A DNA stretch of 64,000 nucleotides, from contig CM063109.1 in assembly GCA_031841125.1 (NCBI GenBank), positions 5,990,321 through 6,054,320 of the forward strand, read 5' to 3'. The position numbers and the translations under genes were made by a program. The DNA comes from Acanthococcus lagerstroemiae. Its lineage: Eukaryota > Arthropoda > Insecta > Hemiptera > Eriococcidae. The first letter of the stretch is position 1. Every line of letters begins with the position of its first letter. Under the pieces are notes generated by a model. The model had not been told where the DNA came from. It made no database searches and saw only the letters and a list, made by a program, of their open reading frames with translations. This document shows, piece by piece, positions 43,866 through 54,782 of the stretch.

Positions 43866-45885
43866 ACGGGGGCGGGGGGCTGAACAGTATCAAAATAATG
43901 CTAAACTCTTTCATTCGTATAATTTGTCATTTCTATGGGAGGCTTTCAGCGGATTGGGAGTTTAAGCTCCACCCGAGCCCTTCTCCTATTTGCGCCTGTG
44001 ACTACAAGTGTGTCACTGGTACGTTTGCACGAAGAAATACAGGTTACCTCCAGTTTCAAGCTGCTTACATCGGGACTATCGAACTGGGTAGACGACGGCG
44101 TATGTGTGGATTATGGATATGGATAGTTGTCAAAACTGATAAAGGCTGCAATCGAGCTGTCCGATCGCAGGTGCTGATTTCGTATTTATATTTGTCCGCG
44201 TATACTTTCGAGCACTAGGAGAAAAAATTATTCGTCGCCGGTAATTACCCGTATTTGACACGAGCCTTTCGAGTCAGACCTTCGTTCCTTATTAGAATCA
44301 GCATGTGCGTCGCACCTAATTAAGACGCACACTAACGAGCCCGATTACAAAATGTTCCCGATACCAATATAATTTACACAAAAAATAGAATATCATTTAT
44401 AGACGATACTAATTGGGTCAAACGTATGTTACAACTGAAAAATGAAATTAGAATCTGCTGTAAGCTGCTGGTATCCGCGATTCAGCCGTGCCTAGGACAT
44501 CGACAGGCGAACACCTTTCGATTGTTGGAAATTACGATCTGTAGACACCGAGTGCAATGTCTTCGCACTTCAAACTGGCGAGATGTCAAGGTGAGGGCTT
44601 GTTTGAAAACAAATGGACTTAGCAACAGCGGGATGAAAGAAGGTACTTAACCCACCTTCATCGGCAGAAAATGTAACTTTTGCCTGTTTAGTAAAATATT
44701 TCGTATTTTTCGAGTAAAGTTTTGCCTCATACATAAAATAGCTTTTGTATTTTTCAAAAACAAAACTTTAGTTCTTCTACGCATGAAAAACTAACTACGC
44801 ATATCTGAAAACACCTGGAAAATTTTTGCAAGCTGCTTAATTTGTCGTACGGGGTGCGGTTGGAAATGTTGGCTTTGTCGACGGTGAGCTGATTCGTATC
44901 CTTGGTGGAGTTGAAAAAACAGTTACAACATCCGATTAAGGCTATCCCGATTTGGACTCTTAACTTTACACCCTGAACTCTAGTTGTCTCCATGGAAAAA
45001 GGTCACAGTTCGGAGCTGTAAAAAGTTTATTAAGCATTGGAGAATTCTAAAGTCTGGATCAAGTCTTAGCTTGGCGTAAGGACTACACATCCCGTCTCTT
45101 CTGTACAAAATAAAAATAAAAAGAAGGGGTAGCAAAAACATGTATGTAACTGTTGAATACTTAGATATTCATTTTAAAGTGCCTCCTAGCACTCCTTCTT
45201 GAATCTGCCACTGGTTGTCAGAGACTAAGAAATGATGAATAAAACATATAATATTATATTATATTCCAAGTTATGTACGATCGTATAGTTATTATAAACA
45301 ATTTTCAATGATCTGTGTAATGACCATTGAATTTGACATTAGTGTGCTTGAGAATAGTTGCCCATTCTCCACATAATTTATGCTCTTCCACATTTTCCAT
45401 ATTTCACTTTCCGGAGTGATTTCATCTGTCCATTTTCTTTTCATTTACTTATTTGTACGAGATTATCAGGTAAAAAAGCTTGATCTCATAGAAGAATCAT
45501 CGGAATTGAATTTTTAAGCACTTCTGCTGAAATATGATGGCCGTGTTCGTGTTTCGGATATTGAATTTCGTAGATCAGTTATATATTTGTTTTACAAAAT
45601 TTGAGGGATACAGTTTAAATTTTATATTCGTTCAAACTTTGTCAAGACTCGTTAGGCCTCCAAGCAAACACATTCCAACTCATGAAGCCTCTGTTAGGAC
45701 TCATTCGCACTTTCTTAGGAATCGGTGAAACTCGTTCGAAAGGACGACACTGTGGAGTAGGGGAGAAGCCCCCTATTTGCATTTATGCATTTAAAAGTCC
45801 CTCATGGGCTGAATGGCATCAACGTATCATTGAAGTCGAGAAAATAACACAGTGCAAACTACGAAGACGGAAAACGCAAAACCAG
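43866..45885. other. Unassigned sequence
   Basis: 44220-44345 is CpG-bearing and non-repetitive. 45240-45300 is AT-rich. GAATCTGCCACTG at about 45208-45220 looks like an isolated hAT terminus without a partner. 45640-45740 has a few AAGACTCGTT-type words of the short-period family. No gene was recognised. Confidence 0.3.
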
Positions 45886-46869
45886 AAGAAATTTGTCGAC
45901 AGAAAATCGTTGTCCACTTCAAATTCTTATTTTCTTGGGTATTTATGAAAACGCAAACAAATGGTTGAACAGAACCCACCATTGGTCGCATATTTTTCTG
46001 ATTGATATTGAATTAACACTTCACAGTCGAGCCCCTGTAGTACAATAGAATTAGAATGTATACAATACTAGAATATATTTGTCAAGAAGGATGTTTTCAC
46101 AGAGTTGTTAGGGCTAGAACCTTACATGACATACCTACTAAAAGTTCCCAAGAATCCCTGTTTCGGCTTCAGAGTATAAAACAGTCTTCCAAAACTCAAT
46201 TTTTGACGATGAGTCGATGAATATCTATTTTACTGAAAAATGTTTCAAATAAAAAACATTCCTGTCTCGATTTCTCGCTGAAAAGTTTTTAGTTTTTGAC
46301 ATGGATATGTCGTATCACTGACCGTCAACCAAACTTGTACGCTACGTTCGACTGACACCAAGACTGATAGCGAGGAGGATGCCGACCAACACCGAGAATG
46401 GACGACTAACACCGAGAATATGTTACTACAATGACGTCATCACGGTAATTGTTGCTTCGTGATATTCGCTATTGTTCTCAGTTGTGTGCGTGCGTCGGCA
46501 TTCTTAGTTGACAGAATGCGTGGACACTGCTGCCAACCTCAAGATAAATCTTGAGATCTCAGGATTTTGAGGTTTTTCTCAAGATCTCAAGATCTTGAGA
46601 CAAAATATCAAGAGTTTTCAAGAAGTTACATAGAACTGAGTAAATATGCATTGTTTCTTCAAATTTTTCACTTCCAAAATTTGGAAATGGGAAATTTACC
46701 GCCTTATTGCAGTAGTAAGCACTCAGATTTCACACAACAATGGAAATTTAAAATAGTCTGTGATATTTTCTTAAAACAGTTCGATACCACTACTTTCACA
46801 GTATTCAAGAACAAAAGTAAAAAAAAAAAAAAGGACAAAAAACAGAAAATGGTGGAACAACAAATGCGA

Positions 46870-47785
46870 TGAGTCCGTAATAGTATATTACACACCAAGA
46901 GCCAAACGTGAGTGTTTACATGCGAAGGAAAGTTTTCGAACGAGCGAGCGAGTGAACAATTCCCGAGTCATGTAAATTCACTTTTGGCTCTTGTTTCATA
47001 AGATCCTTTTTTTTTTTTACAATACATGATCAGAAATGGAAACCATAAACAGCGTTATCCAAAAAGCAATACCAAAAATTCAGCATGTGCATTTTCCCAA
47101 CTGAAAGGAAACCTACAGTTCGGACAGCGAATAATACCAAAAAGCAACAACAGGGACGTACAGAAAGGTTTTCCCTGGGGAGGCGGGAGAGGGTAAAAAT
47201 GAAAATTGTGGAAGTCCCAACTGACTCAACTCAGAATTTCCGAGTATCAAAGCAAGAAAAAAACAATCTTTTGGCCTGTTGGAATTTTCCAACTGACTCA
47301 ACTCAAAATTCCCAAGTATCAAAGCAAAAGAAGAAAAACCTCTTGACTTGTTGGGTTTTTCGAACTTCTCAACTTAATTCCCAAGTACTAAAGCAAAAAA
47401 AAACCTTCTAACTTGTTGGATTTTCCCAACTCGCCTGACTGAAATGGTAAATTTTCCCAACTGCTGAGTAAAAAATTCCTACAGAGGAAGAAAGAGGGTG
47501 GAGGTACGTCCCTGAGCAACAATTGCAATGATAACGTTGTAATAATAACATCTTCGGCATTTTTGGCCATTCTCGGCTTCTGTTGGCATTCTTGGTGTCG
47601 CTCCATCGTGATGGTTTGTACGTGCCTGTATGTAAAAATATGACTCATGTTTTTACATTGAGGCACGTTTTCTTTACATCGAGGTTATGCTTGTATCTAC
47701 TTCATCAATGAAAAGTGCTGCCTTCCACTTGCCAATTACTAAAATAAACATCGTCTTTCTGATCATGTGTTGTAAAAACATTTTA
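46870..47785. mobile_element. Rep-B copy inside the hAT element, split by a MITE
   Basis: Aligns with 39187-39640 (TATATTACACACCAAGAGCC; GTCATGTAAATTCACTTTTG; GATAACGTTGTAATAA; CATGTTTTTACATTGAGGCA). TTTTACAATACATGATCAGAAA (near 47009) is inverted at 47755-47778 as TTTCTGATCATGTGTTGTAAAA, suggesting an inner TIR pair. Right boundary approximate. Confidence 0.7.
47151..47514. mobile_element. Innermost hAT MITE with perfect TSD and 72-bp internal repeats
   Basis: 364 bp. TIR CAGGGACGTAC is perfect over 11 bp. TSD AGCAACAA lies at 47143-47150 and 47515-47522. Internally, three ~72-bp units (near 47218, 47290 and 47362) carry CTCAACTCARAATTYCC, AAGTATCAAAGCAA and CTTGTTGGRTTTTYC. The uninterrupted Rep-B at 39.43 kb shows the empty site. 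It is the youngest layer of the stack. Confidence 0.93.
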
Positions 47786-47946
47786 TTGTTGAGCAACATA
47801 GAAAAGGCGAAAAATTTTGTCTCAAGATTTTGTACATAGAATCCTGGGATTTTTCAACTGGCTTGGTTGGCAGCACTGTGCGTGGAACATGTTTAGTAGT
47901 CATAAGACACATCCATATGCCGATGTATTTGCATGCAGTGTAGATA

Positions 47947-48395
47947 CTCGTCATCACTTCACTGATTATAATTTTTGTCAAAGCGTTTTCGGGTGTCATC
48001 CCATCATCAGTGACTTGACTACAATCTCGCCGTTTCGCATTTTTGGAAAAAAATTGTTTGGACTGAAATATTCTCAATTGTTCTGAGATTATGCCATATC
48101 CAGTTTTACAACCCTCTTCCACATTAAGAAGCTAACATCCTCATATGAAGATCTCGGCCCGCTATTTTTTCATTTAGGCCATATTAGACTACTTATAGGC
48201 TAATCTTCGATACTGACTCCTCTTTTTTTTGTGTAGTTCTTTCTTTCTTCAGAAGTTCTGGCTAATCAAAAAGTCATTTGTGGCATTATGATATTTTAGT
48301 CTTATTTTTACCTTGCACCTCCTCCCATAACATTTTAGTTGGAGCCGGTCCTGATTCAGGCCTAAGTGACATTTCTTGGAATAATACGAAGTCTA
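47947..48395. other. Unassigned sequence
   Basis: No repeat partner or gene was recognised. A T run lies near 48223-48230. Confidence 0.35.
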
Positions 48396-48955
48396 TTTCT
48401 TGACTTCTTTTCTGACCTTCTAAGAAGACCATGCGATCGGATCTCAAGACTTATTCATACAATTGATACAGCTTTTGTTGGGATTCTTGTAAGACTCATT
48501 TGGACTCGGTTTAGGCTGGTATAGAATTATTCACAGTTTTCGACTTCAATTCTAACTCGTTTAAAACTCAAAAGGACATGTCTAGTTTCAAAGAGGGTTT
48601 TTTGCGTTAGGACTATCAACTCATTCAAATCGAGTCCGGATGAACGAAAAGGGTAAGAGGGTAATTACCTACTCTTCCAGTGGATAAGATTTTAAGTAAT
48701 TCAAAATGCTCTAAGAATAGATGACCAAGAAGAAAGTCTTCCAGGGTTTAAAAGAATGCAGTTAAGCATCACAAAAAGAAACTTAAATAAGTTCGAAAGA
48801 GTCTTAAAAATCTTAAATGCATCCCAAACATGCTTGGAAAAGTTTTACGAAGTGTTAAACAAATCTTCAAGAGTCCTAAGCGAGTTTTGAAAATCTTTAG
48901 TGAGTTTTATGGAGTCCTAAAAAGTATTAAGAAACTTGAATTAAATTTGATTCCG
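48396..48955. repeat. Fold-back-like pair of short-period arrays
   Basis: Left half (48396-48580): AAGACTTATT, AAGACTCATTTGGACTCGG, AACTCGTTTAAAACTC, i.e. the AAGACTC sense. Right half (48715-48955): AGAGTCTTAAAAATCTTAAA, AGAGTCCTAAGCGAG, GAGTCCTAAAAAGT, i.e. the GAGTCTT sense. A ~135-base spacer separates them. The two arms are thus degenerate short tandem repeats in inverted orientation, the architecture of Drosophila FB-type elements. Confidence 0.55.
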
Positions 48956-50059
48956 CTGTCCTTAAATCGGGTAGTAAGACACGAGTGAAATGCAGGGCTG
49001 ACAATGAGGTGGGAGTAGTGGTTTTGATCTCTCTCCATTTGGGAAATTTCGATGCTCTATCGGGAAATTTTAGTACTCAGCCCGGAAATTCAAGTACTTG
49101 GTGACTTTCATTTGCTTGTCGTATGTAATCAGATGTAACTCTTTGATAACTGCTTTCCCTTCTTATCTCTGTATGCACATACTCTATAGCCATGGACCAC
49201 CGGTAGACTGAATAGAGTGGGGGTGGTTAAAAAAATAGCACTTAGCAATAGATACTATGCAACTTACTAGCTTCAAGCAATTACGACAATACGATATCGC
49301 GTAGACGAGGCAATAAAATTTTAGTATTAGAGTTCGTTTCGACGTCAGGTGCGGTCTAAATTCAATACTAAAAGTACTTTTTTATTACTTATCCTTTTTA
49401 ACTCTGTGGCTCATATTTTTATCCGTCGATTGGGAAAAATCCATACGGCAGCTGGCAATTGGCTTTTTTTTTCTCTCGAAATTATCATAACGTCGACCGG
49501 ATCTGTTAATGGTGGATGAGTTTTGGTGCAACCAACGAGTGCGACTTCGAACTCCGAAACCGCCACGCCGCCTTCCTGGCGAGCGCTGCCGGTGCCGGAG
49601 CCGGAGCCGGTGCGGTACCTCGTTCAAGAAGAAGCGTCTTATTTCTTCCGCTCGTCACGCCACTTTCTTACGGTGTGACACGCTTCAGTCGTCAGCAGTC
49701 GTACGCCTTCCTGAGCTCGACTTCCATCTTTCAAAATTCTAAACAATACGCCTTCGTAACGTTATATACTTGTTTTACGATATCATTTTTTTACAACCCT
49801 TTATTCTAGAACGCAATAAATAACGTTGACAAGTTCGCCGACCAGACGAAACAGGGAACGCGCTTTTGAGCGCGCACGAAGCGTTGGCGCGTTTCGGTGG
49901 CGTCGCACAGAGGTCCCGAAGTCACGAGAGTGCGAGGTACTCAGAACGACTAAAATCCAGAAGAATGATTTCGTACTTCTAGTCCGGTTTAGTCACATCG
50001 TACTTAGTCCATGCAAATCAGCATTTGAACTGGAAAGAAAAAATGTAAAAATTATCTAC
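48956..50059. other. Unassigned; small hexamer repeat
   Basis: A GCCGGA/GCCGGT hexamer tract lies at about 49586-49612 in a CpG-rich stretch (49490-49700). Overlapping frames there (49509-49809) owe their length to this composition. 49820-49990 is also CpG-bearing. A promoter-like island is possible but unsupported. Confidence 0.3.
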
Positions 50060-50347
50060 AATTCTTGTAGATATATCGGTATATGGATATTTATTATGGC
50101 TACCAAAAACGTTCTCAGTCGATGCGCAACAGGAATGAGTGAAATATTCCGCGGGGAACGAATTCGCGCGCAAAACTGAGAACGATTGCGAATATCATGA
50201 AGCAGCAGTTGCCATGATGACGTCATCGTAGTAACATTCACGGTGTTAGTCGTCCATTTTCGGTATCAGTTGACACTCTCGGTGTCGGTCGGTCGAAACG
50301 TGACGCACAATTTTGGTTGACAGCCAGCGGTAAGACATATCCGTGTC
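50060..50347 (+). mobile_element. Rep-A copy with CRE-like site
   Basis: Matches TGGATATTTATTATGGCTAC, GATGCGCAACAGGAATGAGT, GGAACGAATTCGCGCGC, GCGAATATCATGAAGCAGCA, TGACGTCA (50218-50225), GTGTTAGTCGTCCATTTTCG and CGGTCGAAACGTGACGCAC, ending AAGACATATCCGTGTC. It is the most complete CRE-half after 8812-9242. Confidence 0.85.
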
Positions 50348-50560
50348 AGAAATTGAGATCAAAGGTTCCTTTGCAGATTATTGTGTGGACTGGGCTACTG
50401 AATGACCCACATGAAATCCGTCCCTACCCCGTGCCCGTGTGCTTTTTCCACCGTAGTGGCAAACGTGTTCTCTTCTTCAATTTTCCCGTATAACTCGAAA
50501 AGTATGAGCGATACTGGAGTAGTTATTAGGTCGAAAATACGCTCTTCAATTGATATATTG

Positions 50561-50700
50561 AGGCGGCTGTAAGGAGAGGTATAATGACAGCCATTTTGAT
50601 TGCAAAAAAAGTAAACAAACGGGTGTTGATAATTTTTCATTATGAACATGCGTCTTGCAATCAAAATGGCTGTCCGTTATAACTCCCCTTAGAGCCGCCT
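50561..50700. mobile_element. Hairpin MITE, ~45-bp TIRs
   Basis: AGGCGGCTGTAAGGAGAG at the left is mirrored by CTCCCCTTAGAGCCGCCT at the right. The pairing continues through GACAGCCATTTTGATTGCAA (50584-50604) and TTGCAATCAAAATGGCTGTC (50655-50674). The loop is about 50 bases. TATTG flanks both sides (50556-50560 and 50701-50705). Superfamily unknown. Confidence 0.85.
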
Positions 50701-51560
50701 TATTGATATCAGAGACATCTTGCCTTTGACTCAAAGAAGAGCGTTACAGAGGCCACCCAGAAAGCAGGTATTTTTCACTTTTTCCCTTCCCTACCAAGTG
50801 GATGGACGGTTATACGAAATAAGGGAAACATTCATCCTACTAAAAAGATTTTGTTTAGAGTTTCCTACAAAATACTAACATGATGGGAACTATCACAGGG
50901 GACCACCAGGAATATAGGGTATGCCGAACTACTTCATAATTTGTAAGGTACCTAATTACATAAACGCGGAGAAGACAGGACTCTACTTTTTTGATGGCCT
51001 CATGATCGTTTCCATTATGGTAGGGCATCATATTTGATACAAATATCATTTTGTAGGAAATTGTAAGAAAAAATCTGTTTTGTCCAATAAATGTTCCTTG
51101 TATCAAGCATCGTTTTTCAATTCTTTGAAAAAATTATAAAATACCTACTTGTTGAGTGACCCCTTTTTCTCCCTCCGTGGCACTTTTCCTCAATTGAAAG
51201 AAGTCATACTTAGTATCATTTTGAAGGGAATTTTCGAGACCGTATTCTCGATCTTATAAACTATTCTAATATCCCTCATACTATTCGAGTATTTGATCTA
51301 AAATGCAGTTCGCTAAAAACTAAAATTCAAACTAACGGAGCACCTCCAGGTTTGACTGAAACTTTTTAAGATAATTCTACACTCGATAACAGTCCGGACG
51401 ATCCTAATATATGTCTAGAACAATTTTAAAGAAGTCTTGAAAAGTGTTATTCAAGTTTGAACCGCAAAATCCATCTACCCTTAGAATTCATGGAGGGGTT
51501 CATACAGACACTGCTAAGATGAATTCGACTTGCCTTTGGACTCTCTTAGAATCCCATATC
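50701..51560. other. Unassigned sequence
   Basis: No gene was recognised. 51360-51450 has a few AAGTCTTGAA-like words reminiscent of the short-period family. Confidence 0.3.
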
Positions 51561-51670
51561 ATGGTGGATTTACATTCGAGTGGGCGAAACGTCGGACAAA
51601 CTTTTAAATGTCTGCCCACATTTAAAAGTCTGTCCGCGACATGTCGCCGACTCGAATGTAAATCCACCAT
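51561..51670. mobile_element. Near-perfect 110-bp hairpin
   Basis: ATGGTGGATTTACATTCGAG at the left and its inverse at the right pair over almost the entire arm (~50 bases). Few mismatches interrupt it, and the loop around CTGCCC is ~6 bases. Flanks do not give a clear TSD (a TC/CA context only). It could be a young MITE or a transcribed hairpin (miRNA/siRNA precursor-like). Overlapping frames on both strands are an artefact of the palindrome. Confidence 0.8.
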
Positions 51671-51869
51671 CATCGTGATTTTCTTCAACTTGTTCTTCAC
51701 GTCTAAAACTTATCTGTGCTTCAATGAAATCAGGTTACATTTATTGACTCTTGGATCGTGTTAAGAGTCGTCGTACTCTGTAACACTTCGTGAAATGCTA
51801 GACTGTCACCAGATTTGTAGGTGAAAAACTGTGATCTATAAATTTCGGTATGTGCGTTCTCAAAGGTAT

Positions 51870-52450
51870 AAATGCTAAAAACTCTTTCGGCTTGTTTCAG
51901 ACTTGATCAGAACCCTTTGAGATTTGATCATGCCTTATTGAATGAATTTCCTCAAGAGGCTTTCAAACTTTTTATGATTCGCTTAAGATCCGCGGAAACT
52001 TGTCTAAGACTCTACAAGGCACTTCCAGACTTATTTAAGACTCATTATGACTCTTGAAGACTCATTTACAATTTTTGGAATTCTTTCACATTTGTTTACG
52101 ATTCCTTGAAACTCCTTAGAATACTCTAGCAGGTTCTGATGAAGTAAAACATTGTCATTGGTGAAACGTTTCTAGACATTACCAAAACTGAAATCCTTTG
52201 GAATACGAGCGAGGGGCTAAGTCCCGAGAAACGAGCGTCTACTGCAGCAAGGGTCATGGAAAGGTCAGAGAGCGAAACATTTGAAACATTTTCCGAATTA
52301 TGCCGTTTATCACAAACTGAGGTCATTAATCGTGTCCGAGTCGGCTCTTTCCCAAGCGTCCCGAGAAGATTTTTTCGTTTTTCCATCGAGCGCATCAGCT
52401 CTTGCGGAGTTTTAAGTCTAAAAAGGTCTTGCGCAGTCTTAAGCAACACC
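51870..52450. repeat. Short-period array, AAGACTC sense with a small inverted right end
   Basis: 51870-52130 contains AAGATCCGCGGAAACTTG, TAAGACTCTACAAGGC, TTTAAGACTCATTATGACTC and GAAGACTCATTTAC. At 52410-52450 the complement sense appears (GGAGTTTTAAGTC, GCAGTCTTAAGC). The arrangement echoes 48396-48955. The middle (52130-52400) is non-repetitive. Confidence 0.5.
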
Positions 52451-53989
52451 GAATTTATACGATTGACAAAAAAGGAGGGAATTCCCCGATGTGCCCTGCT
52501 AGGACTAGTTGCTTGAAAAAGAAAAATGAAAGGAAGATAGAAAGAAAAATAGAACCAAAAACTTTATTGTGGGGATGGGGTCGTCAAGGATCTCTCCAGA
52601 GTATATCCACTAAATCGGTGCTTTCAACAAATTACTTTGTAGCGAAAGATTCTGTTTGGGCTTCCATCTCCAATCCGAATGGATCTTGCGTGTAAATAGA
52701 AACACCTTCACATCACCACGCCGTTTCCCTTTTCAATTATGCAACCGGGATTAGTAAGCTGTCAGCTCGAAGCGTGGGTTGCTTTTCTCGCGCCTGGTTA
52801 ACGTGTTCGCAGCCGTTTGAATAATCGGCGCGACCATATCGAGGTGTTAAAACTGCTGACGCCGTTTAATTATTTAGATTTCGTGGCGAGGTTCGTGATT
52901 TTCGAAGGACGATTATTGTTGCGCTCGTATAGCCGCCGAAGGTGTGAGTCTCGAAGACACGAATAATTCGTGTCGAACGATTTCTGCATTCTCCGATTTA
53001 ACAATGCCATTAAACGCCATTATAATTGTTTCATCTTCGTGTAATAACGGAAATTTATCGTCGCCGAGTTTCTGTGTTTCATAAATCGGGTACTTGTAAA
53101 TCGAGTAGGTACTCGCGATTAAAATTATTTAGACGAAAAGGTCGGCTTGTAATTGAATATAATGCACACGCAGCTACGTCTGACGAACGATGGGAAAAAT
53201 GCGCTGCAGCGAGTGCTTGCTCAGGTACAACCACGCGTCCATGTTTCTGGTGGAAGAAAGTAGCTAATAAAGTTTTCTATTTACGGCTTAACATGGGAAA
53301 CCATTCGATGAATTACTTACGTGATGCCTATCAGTGAGTTCTGCATCAAGTGTTGACTGCTTAAAACCGACTGATCGATCTCCCGCCCCCTCCTGCTTCC
53401 ACAAACTCGACTTGAAGAAATTGATCAAACGATTGAAATAGACGTTTTCTGGGTCACTGTTTTCAAGTATGACATCAAATATAGTTCTTGTCTCTAGTTT
53501 TCCTTTCAAATGTTTTCCTACAATGCTATCATGTCTCCGACCCTTTAATTAAATTTTCAAAAAGTGTGTAAAACTTTTCACGATCTTGCAATATTTTCGT
53601 GTACACATTATTTTGAAGACAATATAGAATTGAGCTCCATTTTCAAATTCTTCTAATTTCAACGAATTACTAATTTTTTTTTTCTTCAAAAGATTTTCGT
53701 CGTGGCTCTTTGATTATTTTTCTAAGATTACTACAATTCAACCAATTCTCCATAAATCAGGTTGTAGGCGCGTATGCGAGTTATTTAAAGACTCGTATTA
53801 GGTTTAATTTTCAGTTTTGTCACATTCTCGCATTCTCGAATTTTTTATTTATTTTTAATGTTTTTAATTCTTGTCATTACTTTCTGATCATTTTTCCTTG
53901 GTGATTGTCATTTTTGAGGATCTGAATTTTATTTCATAACAAAAGTCTCCGACCAACTCGTTTTTTTTTTTTTAATTTAATATTTTTTT
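52451..53989. other. Unassigned; CpG-bearing block then AT-rich
   Basis: 52740-53190 is non-repetitive, keeps many CpG and has AATTATTTAGATTT-type words. It is one of the better candidates for conserved non-coding DNA. 53520-53990 is AT-rich with T runs. No gene was recognised. Confidence 0.35.
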
Positions 53990-54406
53990 AAACAATATTT
54001 AATTAGATGTATTTTAAAAATTGTAATCACTTTGGAAAAATAACAAATATATAGATCACGACAAAACTTGCAAAAAAAAAAAAGTGAAAATGTGAAAATA
54101 TTGAAACTTGAACTAAATTTGATTTAAACAAATTTCTACACGAAAACTAAGTTAGTCGTGAATAACAGTTGAAACGGAGAAATAATCGAGGAATTTTGAC
54201 CAAAATTTTAAAAATATGAATAATTCTAAAAAATTGAAAATTGAACTTGACATTGTAAGAATTCAATCAACTTGTATACGAAAATTTGGCAAGATTGATG
54301 GACAACCAGCCATCTTGAAAAATATGATTTTAGTTATGAAAAAAAATTCTAAAAAATCTCGAAGTTCGGAAAACTGTATGAAATTGAAAATTGGATTTAA
54401 TTCGAT

Positions 54407-54433
54407 ATCATCATCATCATCATCATCATCATT
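54407..54433. repeat. (TCA)n microsatellite
   Basis: About nine uninterrupted ATC/TCA triplets within the ~150-bp array. Confidence 0.95.
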
Positions 54434-54512
54434 AGCCTTTATTAGCAGTAGAGTACAAAGTTTCATCTTAACCATTATTTACATATTTTCTATAATACCA
54501 AACTCTACCCCA

Positions 54513-54782
54513 CAGTGACGGATCTAGAAATTTTCAAAGGAGGATGTTTCGATAGTAAAATTTTTTTCACCTCCGCCCCCTAAAAAACCGAGATGATGTC
54601 ATTTTAAAGTTTCTGAAGACAAATTTCATAATGCGATTGAATCGTTTCAAAATGAACATTGTAGACTGTAGTGCTGCAGATACTCAAAAACAGGAGAAAA
54701 ACTCAAAACTCAAGCGTTTTTTTTCTTCTTCGGCCCGAAGGGGGTGTCCGAACCCCAAAACACCCCCATAGATCCACCACTG
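54513..54782 (+). mobile_element. hAT MITE with perfect 8-bp TSD
   Basis: 270 bp, CAGTGACGGATCTAGAAA to CATAGATCCACCACTG. CTACCCCA duplicates at 54505-54512 and 54783-54790. Its inverse matches 2780-3052 over the full length. It is non-coding, with a C-rich, gene-like GGCCCGAAGGGGGTGTCCGA block near the right end. Confidence 0.93.

Larger units (their letters stand above)
46525..47878. mobile_element. hAT element inserted in Rep-A, itself carrying nested insertions
   Basis: TIRs are CACTGCTGCCAACC and the complement of GGTTGGCAGCACTG, 13 of 14 matching. Subterminal CTTGAGACAAAAT is also inverted at both sides. The perfect 8-bp TSD TGCGTGGA lies at 46517-46524 and 47879-47886. The uninterrupted Rep-A copy at 8880 has a single TGCGTGGA there. 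The interior contains a Rep-B copy. No transposase frame is present. Confidence 0.9.
45886..47946 (-). mobile_element. Rep-A copy, minus orientation, split by a 1.35-kb hAT element
   Basis: The left part, 45886-46524, aligns inverted with 8880-9912 (without the solo LTR): AAGAATCCCTGTTTC, TTTTTGACATGGATATGTC, CGGTGTTAGTCGTCC complement, TGACGTCA at 46432-46439 and CGCTATTG. The right part, 47879-47946, continues it: GCGTGGAACATGTTTAGTAG, CATAAGACACATCCATATG and GCATGCAGTGTAGAT. Together they recreate a nearly full Rep-A unit. Confidence 0.8.

Noticed and set aside
49490..49810. CpG-island promoter with a first exon
   Set aside because: There is a GC-rich stretch and a hexamer repeat, but no TATA/Inr pair, splice donor or conserved frame that I can point to.
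51500..51764. Overlapping frames on both strands as genes
   Set aside because: Both follow from the 110-bp palindrome, which reads similarly on either strand.
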